Source: Polyangia bacterium
Lineage (GTDB): Bacteria; Myxococcota_A; Polyangia; Polyangiales; Polyangiaceae
DNA: 6,705 bases
Reading direction: 5' to 3'
Assembly: GCA_030433055.1 (NCBI GenBank)
Contig: JAUILJ010000453.1
Location: 1 to 6,705 of the forward strand
This document shows, piece by piece, positions 1 to 6,660 of this stretch. A program made the position numbers and the translations under genes. The notes under the pieces were generated by a model, which worked only from the letters and a program-made list of their open reading frames with translations, had not been told where the DNA came from and did not search any database. How positions within the stretch are numbered: the first letter of the stretch is position 1; every line of letters begins with the position of its first letter.

Positions 1-1
1 A

Positions 2-565
2 CTCGTGAGCCAGCATCCAGATCTGCGCTTCGATGGGCACTACCAGGAGGCCGGTGAGCGGGTCGATGTGGCCGGCTGGCGCGGGATGCTGGGGCACAAC
101 TGGGGCTCGCGGCACACACCTGACTACGCCTGGCTGCACTGCAATCAGTTCCGGGAGGAAACCGGAGGCACCGCGATCGAGTGCGTGCTGGAGGCGGTGA
201 GCGCCCCGCTGTTGCTTGGGCGCCGTGGGGGATGCGCCGTGCTGCGCTTCGGCGCGCAGCGCCACGTCTTTGGGCTGCTGGACTGGCGGCGGCGGCAGGA
301 GGCGCGCGCGCCGTCCTCCTGGGCCTTCCGCGCCGAGCACGGCGGAGCCCGGCTCAGCGTGGAGGTGCACGCTCAGCAGCACGAAGCAGCAGGGCTCCGT
401 TACGCGAATCCAACCCAGGGCGGCGTGGATTGCCTGAACTCGAAGCTAGCGCGCGTGAGCTTGCTGCTCGAGCGCCCAGGGCGATCGGCGCTTCGATTGG
501 AGAGCGATGCTGCAGCGCTCGAGCATGGGTGGCGCGGCGCGCATCCGGTGCGGATGTTGGTCTGA
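2..565 (+). CDS. C-terminal part of a CrtC/AttH-like lipocalin-fold protein (5' end outside window)
   Basis: The reading frame is open to the left edge, so this is probably the last ~187 residues of a longer protein. A GTG at position 5 could be read as a start but has no room for a ribosome site. The visible signature is GWRGMLGHNWGSRH (nt 74-115) followed by YAWLHCNQF (nt 125-151). Near the C terminus is Y-A-N-P...C-L-N-S-K-L-A. From memory, the 'GMxGHNWGxxH...W.H' pattern belongs to the lipocalin-like group that includes hydroxyneurosporene synthase/carotenoid 1,2-hydratase (CrtC), AttH and tocopherol-cyclase-like proteins. I cannot tell which reaction, if any, this member performs. No signal peptide or membrane segment is visible in the part present. 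The gene ends 86 bp before the E1-alpha start and has no evident pathway link to it. The family call is moderate; the coding call is strong. Confidence 0.6.
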   Translation, partial: LVSQHPDLRFDGHYQEAGERVDVAGWRGMLGHNWGSRHTPDYAWLHCNQFREETGGTAIECVLEAVSAPLLLGRRGGCAVLRFGAQRHVFGLLDWRRRQEARAPSSWAFRAEHGGARLSVEVHAQQHEAAGLRYANPTQGGVDCLNSKLARVSLLLERPGRSALRLESDAAALEHGWRGAHPVRMLV

Positions 566-615
566 CGCCGGTCGCGGAGGGATGCAGCGCGTCTCACCCC
601 CAATCCCGCGCTCGC

Positions 616-634
616 CACGGCCATCGCGGTCGTG
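616..634 (+). terminator. Weak hairpin between the lipocalin-like gene and E1-alpha
   Basis: CACGGCC (616-622) can pair with GGTCGTG (628-634) across a 5-base loop, with one G-U pair. It lies in the 86-bp gap downstream of the first gene's stop and 17 bases before the E1-alpha ATG. Only two T residues follow, so it is not a textbook intrinsic terminator. It could be an attenuating or 3'-end hairpin, or simply chance in GC-rich DNA. Confidence 0.2.
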
Positions 635-651
635 TTAACAGAGCGGATCAA

Positions 652-1746
652 ATGACCGCGGATCCTGCTCTGGGCCTGTTTCGTGTGCTGCAAGATGACG
701 GCAGCGTGAGCGTTGAACCCAGCCTCAGCGAGGAACAGCTGCTCGCGATGTATCGCCACATGCGCCAGATCCGCATCATGGAGACGCGGATGGTGATGCT
801 GCAACGCCAGGGGCGCATCGGCTTCTACGGCTCCTGCGCCGGGCAAGAGGCGCCCCCCATCGCGACCGGCTTCGCGACCAGCGCAAACGACTGGGTGTTC
901 CCTGCGCTGCGTGAGAGTTCCATCATGCTGGTGCGCGGGTTCCCGCTCGTGAAATACCTGGCGCAGGTCTACGGCAATGAGCTCGATGTGCTGAAGGGTC
1001 GTCAGATGCCCAGCCACATGAGCGCGCGCGAGGTCAACCAGGTGTCCTGGTCGAGCTGCATTGGACCGCAGATCCCCCAGGCGGTGGGCGCGGCGTGGGC
1101 CGCAAAGATCAAGGGTGATCCAGTCGTTGCCGTCGGCTTCATGGGTGACGGCGCCACGAGCCAGCCGGATTTCCACAACGCGATTAACTTCGCGGGTGTG
1201 TTCAAGGTGCCCGCCGTGCTGATCTGTCAGAACAACCACTGGTCGATCAGCGTGCCCACGGAGCGCCAGACGGCGAGCGAGACCATCGCTGTCAAGGCGA
1301 ACGCCTACGGCGTGCCCGGAGTGCGAGTGGATGGCAACGACATCCTGGCCTGCTACCAGGTGATCCGCGAGGCAGTGGAGCGTGCCCGCGCAGGCGAGGG
1401 ACCCAGCTTCATCGAGTGCGTCACGTACCGCATGGGGGCGCACTCCACGAGCGACGATCCGACGCGATACCGCTCCAACGAAGAGGTCGAAGCCTGGGCC
1501 AAGAAGGATCCGGTCGAGCGCTTGCGTCGCTACCTCGCGGCACGGGGGATCCTGGAAGAGACCTTCGACGAGCGTCTGGAGGCAGATTTCGGCGCGGAAC
1601 TCTCCGCCGCCATCGAGCAGGTGGAGGCCGCCGGGCCACCCCAGCCTGAGTCGATTTTCGACGACGTCTACGCGTCACGGCCGTGGCACCTGGACGAGCA
1701 GCTCGAGGAGCTCCGGGCTGCCGGTCCCGCGCCAAAGCAGCACTGA
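652..1746 (+). CDS. Thiamine-diphosphate 2-oxo acid dehydrogenase E1 component, alpha subunit (branched-chain/pyruvate type)
   Basis: This is the alpha subunit of a heterotetrameric E1, which decarboxylates a 2-oxo acid on thiamine diphosphate and passes the acyl group to lipoylated E2. The protein is 364 residues, usual for the family. The N-terminal stretch (about 9-70, including LQRQGRIGFY and GQEA), the GRQMPSH motif (117-122) and QIPQAVGAA (140-148) resemble branched-chain E1-alpha (BCKDHA) more than pyruvate E1-alpha. The ThDP/Mg motif runs from GDG (165-167) to NN (194-195). The active-site loop is YRMGAHSTSDDP, with His264 as the expected catalytic histidine and Ser265/Ser267 where mitochondrial enzymes are phosphorylated. 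Oddities are Leu86 where 'YRE' is usual, Gln171 where 'GDGATSE' is usual, and HW after NN. The start at ATG 652 was chosen because homology begins just after it; the frame stays open upstream to 181, but that is shadow sequence of the preceding gene. GAGCGG at 641-646 may be a weak ribosome site. Substrate (branched-chain 2-oxo acids or pyruvate) is uncertain. No E1-beta gene is adjacent. Confidence 0.93.
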   Translation: MTADPALGLFRVLQDDGSVSVEPSLSEEQLLAMYRHMRQIRIMETRMVMLQRQGRIGFYGSCAGQEAPPIATGFATSANDWVFPALRESSIMLVRGFPLVKYLAQVYGNELDVLKGRQMPSHMSAREVNQVSWSSCIGPQIPQAVGAAWAAKIKGDPVVAVGFMGDGATSQPDFHNAINFAGVFKVPAVLICQNNHWSISVPTERQTASETIAVKANAYGVPGVRVDGNDILACYQVIREAVERARAGEGPSFIECVTYRMGAHSTSDDPTRYRSNEEVEAWAKKDPVERLRRYLAARGILEETFDERLEADFGAELSAAIEQVEAAGPPQPESIFDDVYASRPWHLDEQLEELRAAGPAPKQH

Positions 1747-1855
1747 GTCGCGCAGCCATGCCTCGGCGCGTCGTGACGCGTCGAGACGTGTCGTCTGAGT
1801 CGCTGCGCTAGCTGCGCTGCTCGGCCGATGCTTGCCACTCGCCGCGCTTGCCACT
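1743..1855 (+). repeat. Cluster of short direct repeats in the E1-alpha/E3 spacer
   Basis: Almost the whole spacer is short direct repeats. CTGAGTCGC occurs at 1743-1751 (covering the E1-alpha stop) and again at 1795-1803. Three 10-bp units lie at 1767-1796: CGCGTCGTGA, CGCGTCGAGA and CGTGTCGTCT. GCTGCGCTA (1802-1810) is followed directly by GCTGCGCTG (1811-1819). GCTTGCCACT occurs at 1830-1839 and 1846-1855, just before the E3 start. A 10-bp period matches one helical turn, as in some operator arrays, but replication slippage in neutral spacer DNA would look similar. Confidence 0.6.
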
Positions 1856-1867
1856 AACAACGCCGCC

Positions 1868-3289
1868 ATGACTGACGCGGCCAACAGAGAGTTCGACGTG
1901 ATCGTGATCGGGGGCGGCCCCGGTGGCTACCCGTGTGCCATTCGCTTGGGCCAGCTCGGGCTCAGTGTGGCTTGCGTCGAGGAAGAGGAGTACGGCGGCG
2001 TGTGCCTCAACTGGGGCTGCGTTCCGAGCAAGGCGCTGATCGCCAACGCGCATTTGTACGAGAAGGCGCTTTCTGGCGCGGAAATCGGCATCAAGGTCAG
2101 CGGCGTCGAGCTGGACGTCGACACCATGCAGGACTGGAAGAACGGCGTGGTCAAGAAGCTGACCGGCGGCGTGCGCGGCTTGCTCAAAGCCAACAAGGCG
2201 ACCGCTGTGGAGGGTACCGCGCGGATCACATCCAAGACCACGGTCGAGGTGACCAGCTCCAAGGGCAAGGAGACCCTCACCGCGAAGCGGGGCATCGTCG
2301 TCGCCACCGGTTCGGCGACCATTCAAATCCCGGGCTTCGAGTTCGACGGCGAACAGATCATAGGCGCTCGCGAGGCGGTCAGCCTGCGCAAGATCCCGAA
2401 GCGCCTGGTGGTGATCGGCGGTGGCGTCATCGGCTGCGAGCTGGGCATGGTGTACCAGAAATTCGGCGCTGAGCTGACCATCGTCGAGTTGACTCCGAGC
2501 ATCCTGCCTGGCACCGACCCCGAGTGCGTCAAGGTCGTGGAGCGCAAGATCAAGAAGCACGGGGGCAAGGTGCTCACCGGTGTCAAGGCCGAGGGCTACA
2601 CTCGGCGCTCCGACGGCAGCATCGAGGTCAAGATAAGCGGTGAGGGTGGCGTGCAAGAGACCATCGAATGCGACACCGTGCTCGTTGCCGTGGGGATGCG
2701 GCCGCGCTCCAAGGGGATCGGCCTCGAGGAGCTGGGGGTGCAGATCGACAAGCGCGGCTTCGTGATGACCAACGACGTGTGCCAGACCAACGTCCCGGGG
2801 GTGTATGCCATCGGGGACGTCAGCGGCCCGCCCATGCTGGCTCACAAGGCCACCAAGGAGGGTGAGGTCTGCGCCGAGGTGCTCGCCGGCAAGCGCGCCG
2901 GCAAGGACTGGGTCACCGTGCCTTCCATCATCTTCACCGATCCGGAGATCGCCAGCGTGGGACTGACCGAGGCCGAGGCCAAGGAGCAGGGGCTCAAGGT
3001 CAAGGCCGGGAAATTCCCCTTCGCCGCGTTGGCCCGCGCCATGAGCATCCGGGAGACCGACGGCTTCACGAAGGTCGTGATGGACCAGGACTCGGGCCGG
3101 GTGGTCGGGATCCACATCTGCGGCCCCAACGCCAGCGACCTGATCAGCGAGGGCGCCCTGGCCCTGGAGATGGTGGCGACCGCGGAGGATATCGGGCTAA
3201 CGATTCATCCTCACCCGACCCTCGGCGAGGCGATGATGGAAGCCGCCCAGGCGGCGCTGGGGCACGCGATCCACATCGTCAACCGCTGA
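1868..3289 (+). CDS. lpdA: Dihydrolipoamide dehydrogenase (E3)
   Basis: This FAD flavoprotein reoxidises dihydrolipoyl groups on E2 (or the glycine-cleavage H protein) and reduces NAD+ to NADH. The protein is 473 residues, a standard length, with no fused lipoyl domain. The FAD dinucleotide motif is GGGPGG (15-20), with acidic Glu38 at the end of the second strand. The redox disulfide is CLNWGC (Cys46-Cys51). ATGS lies at 147-150. The NAD-binding motif is GGGVIG (184-189), and the second FAD motif is GVYAIGDV (311-318). The dimerisation domain ends with HPHPTLGE, supplying the His449-Glu454 pair that forms the active site across the dimer. I chose ATG 1868 because the flavin fold begins a few residues later. 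A TTG at 1832 would add 12 residues (MPLAALATNNAA) with no family counterpart. No clear Shine-Dalgarno sequence precedes either start. The gene sits 121 bp behind E1-alpha, so the two probably serve one 2-oxo acid dehydrogenase complex, though E3 may be shared among several. Confidence 0.97.
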   Translation: MTDAANREFDVIVIGGGPGGYPCAIRLGQLGLSVACVEEEEYGGVCLNWGCVPSKALIANAHLYEKALSGAEIGIKVSGVELDVDTMQDWKNGVVKKLTGGVRGLLKANKATAVEGTARITSKTTVEVTSSKGKETLTAKRGIVVATGSATIQIPGFEFDGEQIIGAREAVSLRKIPKRLVVIGGGVIGCELGMVYQKFGAELTIVELTPSILPGTDPECVKVVERKIKKHGGKVLTGVKAEGYTRRSDGSIEVKISGEGGVQETIECDTVLVAVGMRPRSKGIGLEELGVQIDKRGFVMTNDVCQTNVPGVYAIGDVSGPPMLAHKATKEGEVCAEVLAGKRAGKDWVTVPSIIFTDPEIASVGLTEAEAKEQGLKVKAGKFPFAALARAMSIRETDGFTKVVMDQDSGRVVGIHICGPNASDLISEGALALEMVATAEDIGLTIHPHPTLGEAMMEAAQAALGHAIHIVNR

Positions 3290-3311
3290 AACGGTAGCCA
3301 GGACTGTGGAC

Positions 3312-3326
3312 CCGCCCACAGGGCGG
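3312..3326 (+). promoter_or_regulatory. GC hairpin covering the likely ribosome-binding site of pspA
   Basis: CCGCCC (3312-3317) and GGGCGG (3321-3326) form a perfect 6-bp all-GC stem with a 3-base ACA loop. The right arm is the only purine-rich, Shine-Dalgarno-like sequence before the gene: 4 bases before the ATG at 3331 and 16 before the ATG at 3343. Folding would hide it from the ribosome. The hairpin is also 22 bp after the lpdA stop and could act as a 3'-end structure, but no T tract follows directly. The pairing is seen; the regulatory role is inference. Confidence 0.35.
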
Positions 3327-3342
3327 TGGCATGGTTTTGGTC

Positions 3343-4074
3343 ATGGGGATTTTCGATCGCATGGGGAAGGTGATCTCCAGCAACTTCAACTCGTTGCTGG
3401 ATAGCGCCGATGACCCCTCCAAATCCGTTGATCTGACCCTCAACGAGATGCGCGAGCAGGTTCGCGCCGCGCGCTCCGAAGTCGTGAGCAGCGTGGCCGC
3501 GGAAAAGCAGCTGCGCCGCAAGGTCGAGGACTTGGACGCGGAGATCGCCAAGTGGGAGAAGCGCGCCGAGCTCGCGGTCAAGCACGCTGACGACGCGCTG
3601 GCTCGGGAGGCGCTGACGCAGAAGAAGCGTCTCTCCGCCGAGCGAGACCGCGCCGAGGGCTTGCGCGCGCAGCAGCGCACCAACGCCCTCGAGATGAAGG
3701 CCGAGCTCGAGCGCATGGAGAACAAGCTCGAAGAGGTCAACGCCAAGAAGGCGCAAATCGTCGCTCGCGCCGAGCAGGCACGGGCCGTGCAAACGGGCCA
3801 AGGCTCGAGCAAGGGAGGCGTTGGCGGGGGCGCCTTCGAGGAGTTCCGCCGCATGGAGGACCAGCTCGAGGCGGTAGAAGCCACAGTCGCCGCTCAGCGG
3901 GAGGTCGAGGCCGCGCTCGCTCCGAACCTCGGCCCTGGCGGGATGAGCCGCGATGAGGTCGAGGCGAAGTTCCGGGCCCTCGAGGCGGGCACCAAGTCAC
4001 CGGCGGGGGGCGTCACGAGCGAAGTGGACGAGGAGCTCGCGCAGCTGAAGAAGCGTATTCGCGTGGATACGTGA
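3343..4074 (+). CDS. pspA: PspA/IM30 family membrane-stress protein (ESCRT-III-like)
   Basis: PspA/IM30/Vipp1 proteins are peripheral inner-membrane proteins that polymerise into rings and rods and help maintain the membrane and proton-motive force under stress. This 243-residue protein starts with the family's amphipathic membrane-binding helix (MGIF...ISSNFNSLLDSADDP, residues 1-25). It continues as a long, heavily charged coiled coil (about 26-150), including a typical W-E-K-R-A-E-L-A...LAREAL segment (71-91). A Gly/Ser-rich break (151-163) separates this from a second helix, AFEEFRRMEDQLEAVE (164-179). A Gly/Pro-rich loop follows, then a last helix with VDEELAQLKKRI (228-239), matching the usual PspA C-terminal motif. 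I chose ATG 3343 because family members begin MGIF. ATG 3331 would add MVLV and is better placed for the GGGCGG ribosome-site candidate, so it remains possible. No pspF, pspB or pspC lies beside it. A large pseudoenzyme-like gene follows after 60 bp. Confidence 0.93.
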   Translation: MGIFDRMGKVISSNFNSLLDSADDPSKSVDLTLNEMREQVRAARSEVVSSVAAEKQLRRKVEDLDAEIAKWEKRAELAVKHADDALAREALTQKKRLSAERDRAEGLRAQQRTNALEMKAELERMENKLEEVNAKKAQIVARAEQARAVQTGQGSSKGGVGGGAFEEFRRMEDQLEAVEATVAAQREVEAALAPNLGPGGMSRDEVEAKFRALEAGTKSPAGGVTSEVDEELAQLKKRIRVDT

Positions 4075-4134
4075 GGCAGCTACGCAACCCCGCCTGAGTT
4101 CTCCCCATCGGCCCCACCTACCCAAGCGCCCAGC

Positions 4135-6660
4135 ATGTCGGAACGCATCATCGTTTGCTTCTACTCCAAGCGGGTAAAGGTTCGGCTGCCTGAGCAAGCC
4201 AACCACCTGCAGACTGCGCGTGCGCTGACCAAGCGTGCGGCAGCCCGAGGAGGAAACGTGGTGGCGTGGGCTGCGCGTTCGATCGCCTTCGATTTCGATT
4301 TCGACGCTGTCGAAGACGCCATCGAGTTCGCCAGTGACGAAGTGGGAGCGGACGACGTTCCCTTCGGCATCGGGATAGCGCAAGGTGAACAAGAGCCGAT
4401 CGATGAGATGGTCGCCGGCTACACGCTGTCTTGGGGGCCGGCATTAGTCCGCGCGGAAGCGCTTGCGCGCATCGCGCGGGAAGGCGACGTGCTGATCGAC
4501 CCGAATCTGGACCCGATCCGCACGGGGGAGTTGCTGACCCGCGGCCGCCGCCTCAGAGCGCTGGGCAAGGAGCGGGTCAAGGGTTTGATGCTGGACACTC
4601 AGCATCCCTGGCGAGGGGACCTGGCGGCGATGGTCAGCGAGCTGATGACGCCGCTGCTCATCGGTCGGCCCCAGCTCGGGGAGATGCTCGTGCCAGCTGG
4701 CAACCTCGGCATCGTTCGGGCCGCCCGAGGCCTGGGTGGTAGTCGGTTCCTTGGGGAATTAGCGCGCACCCTGGAGCCCGGGCGTGTACTGCGCCTGTCT
4801 CCGAGCTTGATGGGAGAGCCCTTTGGGGCGCTCCGCCGAGGCCTGCTCAAGGCGCGGTCGCGAGGCCAGGCGCCTGCGGTGCTCGAGGGTGTCCACGCAG
4901 AGTCCTTGGAGAGCTTGCTTGGGGGGGAGGGGCTAGACCTCGACTCCTGCGCCGGCCTGCTCCGGGCGTGGCTCAAGCCTGCTTCGGAGCGCGGGCCTAG
5001 CGGGGCGATGTTGCTCGACGACGTACACGACATCGACAGCGACACCCTGGAGGCGATTCGCGTAGCCATCGAGGACACTCCGTTCCGCTTGATCGTGCGT
5101 GCCCATCCCGGCGCCAGGGTGCCCGAGCCGCTGTCGGATCTGAGCGTCATCGTGGAGGTCAAGCTCGGGGCGCTGGAGGGCCGCGAGGCCATCGATTTGG
5201 CTCGCGCCTGGCTCAACGGCGAGCTGGATGACGGCCTCGCGGAGCGCTTCGCGAAGCTGGGGCGAGGGGAGCCGCTGGCTGTCTCGGAGGCCCTGTCCGA
5301 GGCGCTAGAGGCGGGCGAGCTGGTGTGGGAGGACCACCGAGCGGTCTCTCGTCGGCGCAAGGCCGGCCGCGGGGATCCTCACCCGGCCGAGCACTGGATC
5401 GCGGGTCGAGCGCGTCACCTGGAAGCGGGACCGCGGGCGGTGTTGTTCGGTCTCGCGGTGCTGGGCGGCGAGGCGGACTCCGCGGACGTTCGGGTGCTCG
5501 TCGAGCGCGCCAGCGACGTGCAGATCGAGTTCGACAAGGTGGTGCGGGTGCTCGAAGCGAGCCGCTGGCTGCGCCGTCCCTCGCCGGAGCTCCTGTGCTT
5601 GCCGAGCGCCAGTCACCGGGAAGCGATCGTGAGTCAGCTCAGCACTCCACGTATTGCCGCGTGGCACCGCGCCGCCGCGGTCGTGCTCGCAAACAACAAC
5701 CGCCCGCTGTGCGCTGCGAGCGCGTCCGCTCACGCCATGCTTGGAGGTGACTTCGAGAGCGCGGCCCGCATGGCACGCCGCGCCGCGGCGTCCGCGCGCG
5801 CCGTGGATTTGGGGGACACGGCGGATGCGCTCGAGGCGTTCTGCGATACGAAGGACCCGAGCTTGCTCAGCGGTCGCGGGCTGTCCTCGAGCGTCTTTCC
5901 CGTGGATCTGTTTAACGAGCACCAGCGCATCCCGCTCAGCGCGCTGCCTTCGGATTCCCGCCCGCCGCCACCCCCGCAGATCCCGCGGCCCCCCAAGCTG
6001 CCGGGGCGCATCGCATCTCCGAAGCTGCCAGGGGCTGACGTGTTGGCTTTCGCCGCGGCGGGGCCCCTGTCTGCGCCCGGTGTGCGGCGCCCGCCTCGCC
6101 CTGGTCCCCCGCCGCTTCCCCCGCGCCCGAGCGGCGAGATGAGGGCTCAGAAGCCGATCTCCATCATCCCTGACGAAGATCTCGAGCTAGCTACCGAGGA
6201 GCCGAGCACCGGCGTGCGCAACGAGCTGGCGTTCAAGGCGACCGAGCTGATGCGTCGCGGAGACTGGGCGGGTGTGTCCAAGCTAGCCGCGGAGCTGCGC
6301 GTGGCCAAGCGTCACCTGGCGCTTGCCGATCGCCTGGATGCCCTTGTCAAGCTGGGCAAGGGAGACGCGCTGGAGGCACTGGGCACGCTGCGCCGTGCCG
6401 CAGAGTCTGCGACCAGTCAGGCGAACGGCGATCGTTGCCGCGCGGCACTTGCTCACGCGATTGGGCTCGGAGCTGCTGGCCGAGGCGCCGAAGCGCTGCT
6501 CGAGGCGCTGAGCGGCTTGGCGTACGCCAGGGAAGCCGAGGACCGCCGCGGCGAGCTTGCGTGCTCGCGTTTCATTGCCCAGCTGTCGGAGGCCGCGGGC
6601 CATGCGGGCAGCGGAGCGCAGTGGGGTGAGGTTGCGGGGCGGATTCAGGTGGAGGGGTAG
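4135..6660 (+). CDS. Degenerate nucleotide-cyclase/STAND-ATPase-like protein with Pro-rich linker and helical repeats
   Basis: This 841-residue protein matches no single family I know, but its order of motifs parallels 'class III cyclase + AAA/STAND ATPase + TPR' signalling proteins. Residues ~1-160 look cyclase-like: IGIAQGE (79-85) resembles 'IGIHTGE', and GYTLSWGPALVRAEALARIAREGDVLID (start 95) resembles the 'GDAVNLAARL...G.ILV' segment. The metal-binding Asp and the transition-state Asn/Arg positions are not conserved. Residues ~172-400 follow a STAND ATPase: LLIGRPQL (174-181), then RAARGLGGSRF (195-205) where Walker A 'G..G.GKSRL' should be, so the lysine is Gly202. Walker B is intact (AMLLDDVHDID, 291-301), and GEPLAVSEALSEAL (378-391) corresponds to the usual 'GNPLFVEEL'. 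Residues ~420-520 resemble the winged-helix part and ~525-570 short helical repeats. A Pro-rich, probably disordered linker follows (607-668), then an Ala/Leu-rich TPR-like tail (about 693-838). No signal peptide or membrane segment is visible, so it is likely cytosolic. ATG 4135 has no clear ribosome site; its 60-bp leader is C-rich. A scaffold or sensor role is inferred only. Confidence 0.75.
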   Translation: MSERIIVCFYSKRVKVRLPEQANHLQTARALTKRAAARGGNVVAWAARSIAFDFDFDAVEDAIEFASDEVGADDVPFGIGIAQGEQEPIDEMVAGYTLSWGPALVRAEALARIAREGDVLIDPNLDPIRTGELLTRGRRLRALGKERVKGLMLDTQHPWRGDLAAMVSELMTPLLIGRPQLGEMLVPAGNLGIVRAARGLGGSRFLGELARTLEPGRVLRLSPSLMGEPFGALRRGLLKARSRGQAPAVLEGVHAESLESLLGGEGLDLDSCAGLLRAWLKPASERGPSGAMLLDDVHDIDSDTLEAIRVAIEDTPFRLIVRAHPGARVPEPLSDLSVIVEVKLGALEGREAIDLARAWLNGELDDGLAERFAKLGRGEPLAVSEALSEALEAGELVWEDHRAVSRRRKAGRGDPHPAEHWIAGRARHLEAGPRAVLFGLAVLGGEADSADVRVLVERASDVQIEFDKVVRVLEASRWLRRPSPELLCLPSASHREAIVSQLSTPRIAAWHRAAAVVLANNNRPLCAASASAHAMLGGDFESAARMARRAAASARAVDLGDTADALEAFCDTKDPSLLSGRGLSSSVFPVDLFNEHQRIPLSALPSDSRPPPPPQIPRPPKLPGRIASPKLPGADVLAFAAAGPLSAPGVRRPPRPGPPPLPPRPSGEMRAQKPISIIPDEDLELATEEPSTGVRNELAFKATELMRRGDWAGVSKLAAELRVAKRHLALADRLDALVKLGKGDALEALGTLRRAAESATSQANGDRCRAALAHAIGLGAAGRGAEALLEALSGLAYAREAEDRRGELACSRFIAQLSEAAGHAGSGAQWGEVAGRIQVEG

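Noticed and set aside
181..651. In-frame upstream extension of the E1-alpha gene
   Set aside because: The extension overlaps the lipocalin-like gene in another frame, is Ala/Arg-rich with no homology, and family similarity starts just after the ATG at 652.
400..1443. A 347-codon open frame on the minus strand opposite the E1-alpha gene
   Set aside because: It is a shadow of the conserved E1-alpha codons, with no recognisable motif.
1808..3115. A 435-codon open frame on the minus strand opposite lpdA
   Set aside because: It lies wholly opposite a well-conserved E3 gene and has His/Asp/Leu-rich composition typical of antisense frames in GC-rich DNA; no recognisable domain.
4075..4134. Possible promoter or terminator between pspA and the large gene
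   Set aside because: The 60-bp gap is C-rich, with no clear -35/-10 boxes, no stable hairpin with a T tract and no ribosome-binding site.
4921..4932. G7-A-G4 tract that might cause slippage or a phase-variable frameshift
   Set aside because: The frame continues with sensible sequence on both sides, and one tract of this length in GC-rich DNA is not enough to argue for phase variation.
4599..5360. A 253-codon minus-strand open frame inside the large gene
   Set aside because: Ser/Arg/Pro-rich low-complexity translation opposite a plausible ATPase-like domain; treated as an antisense shadow.
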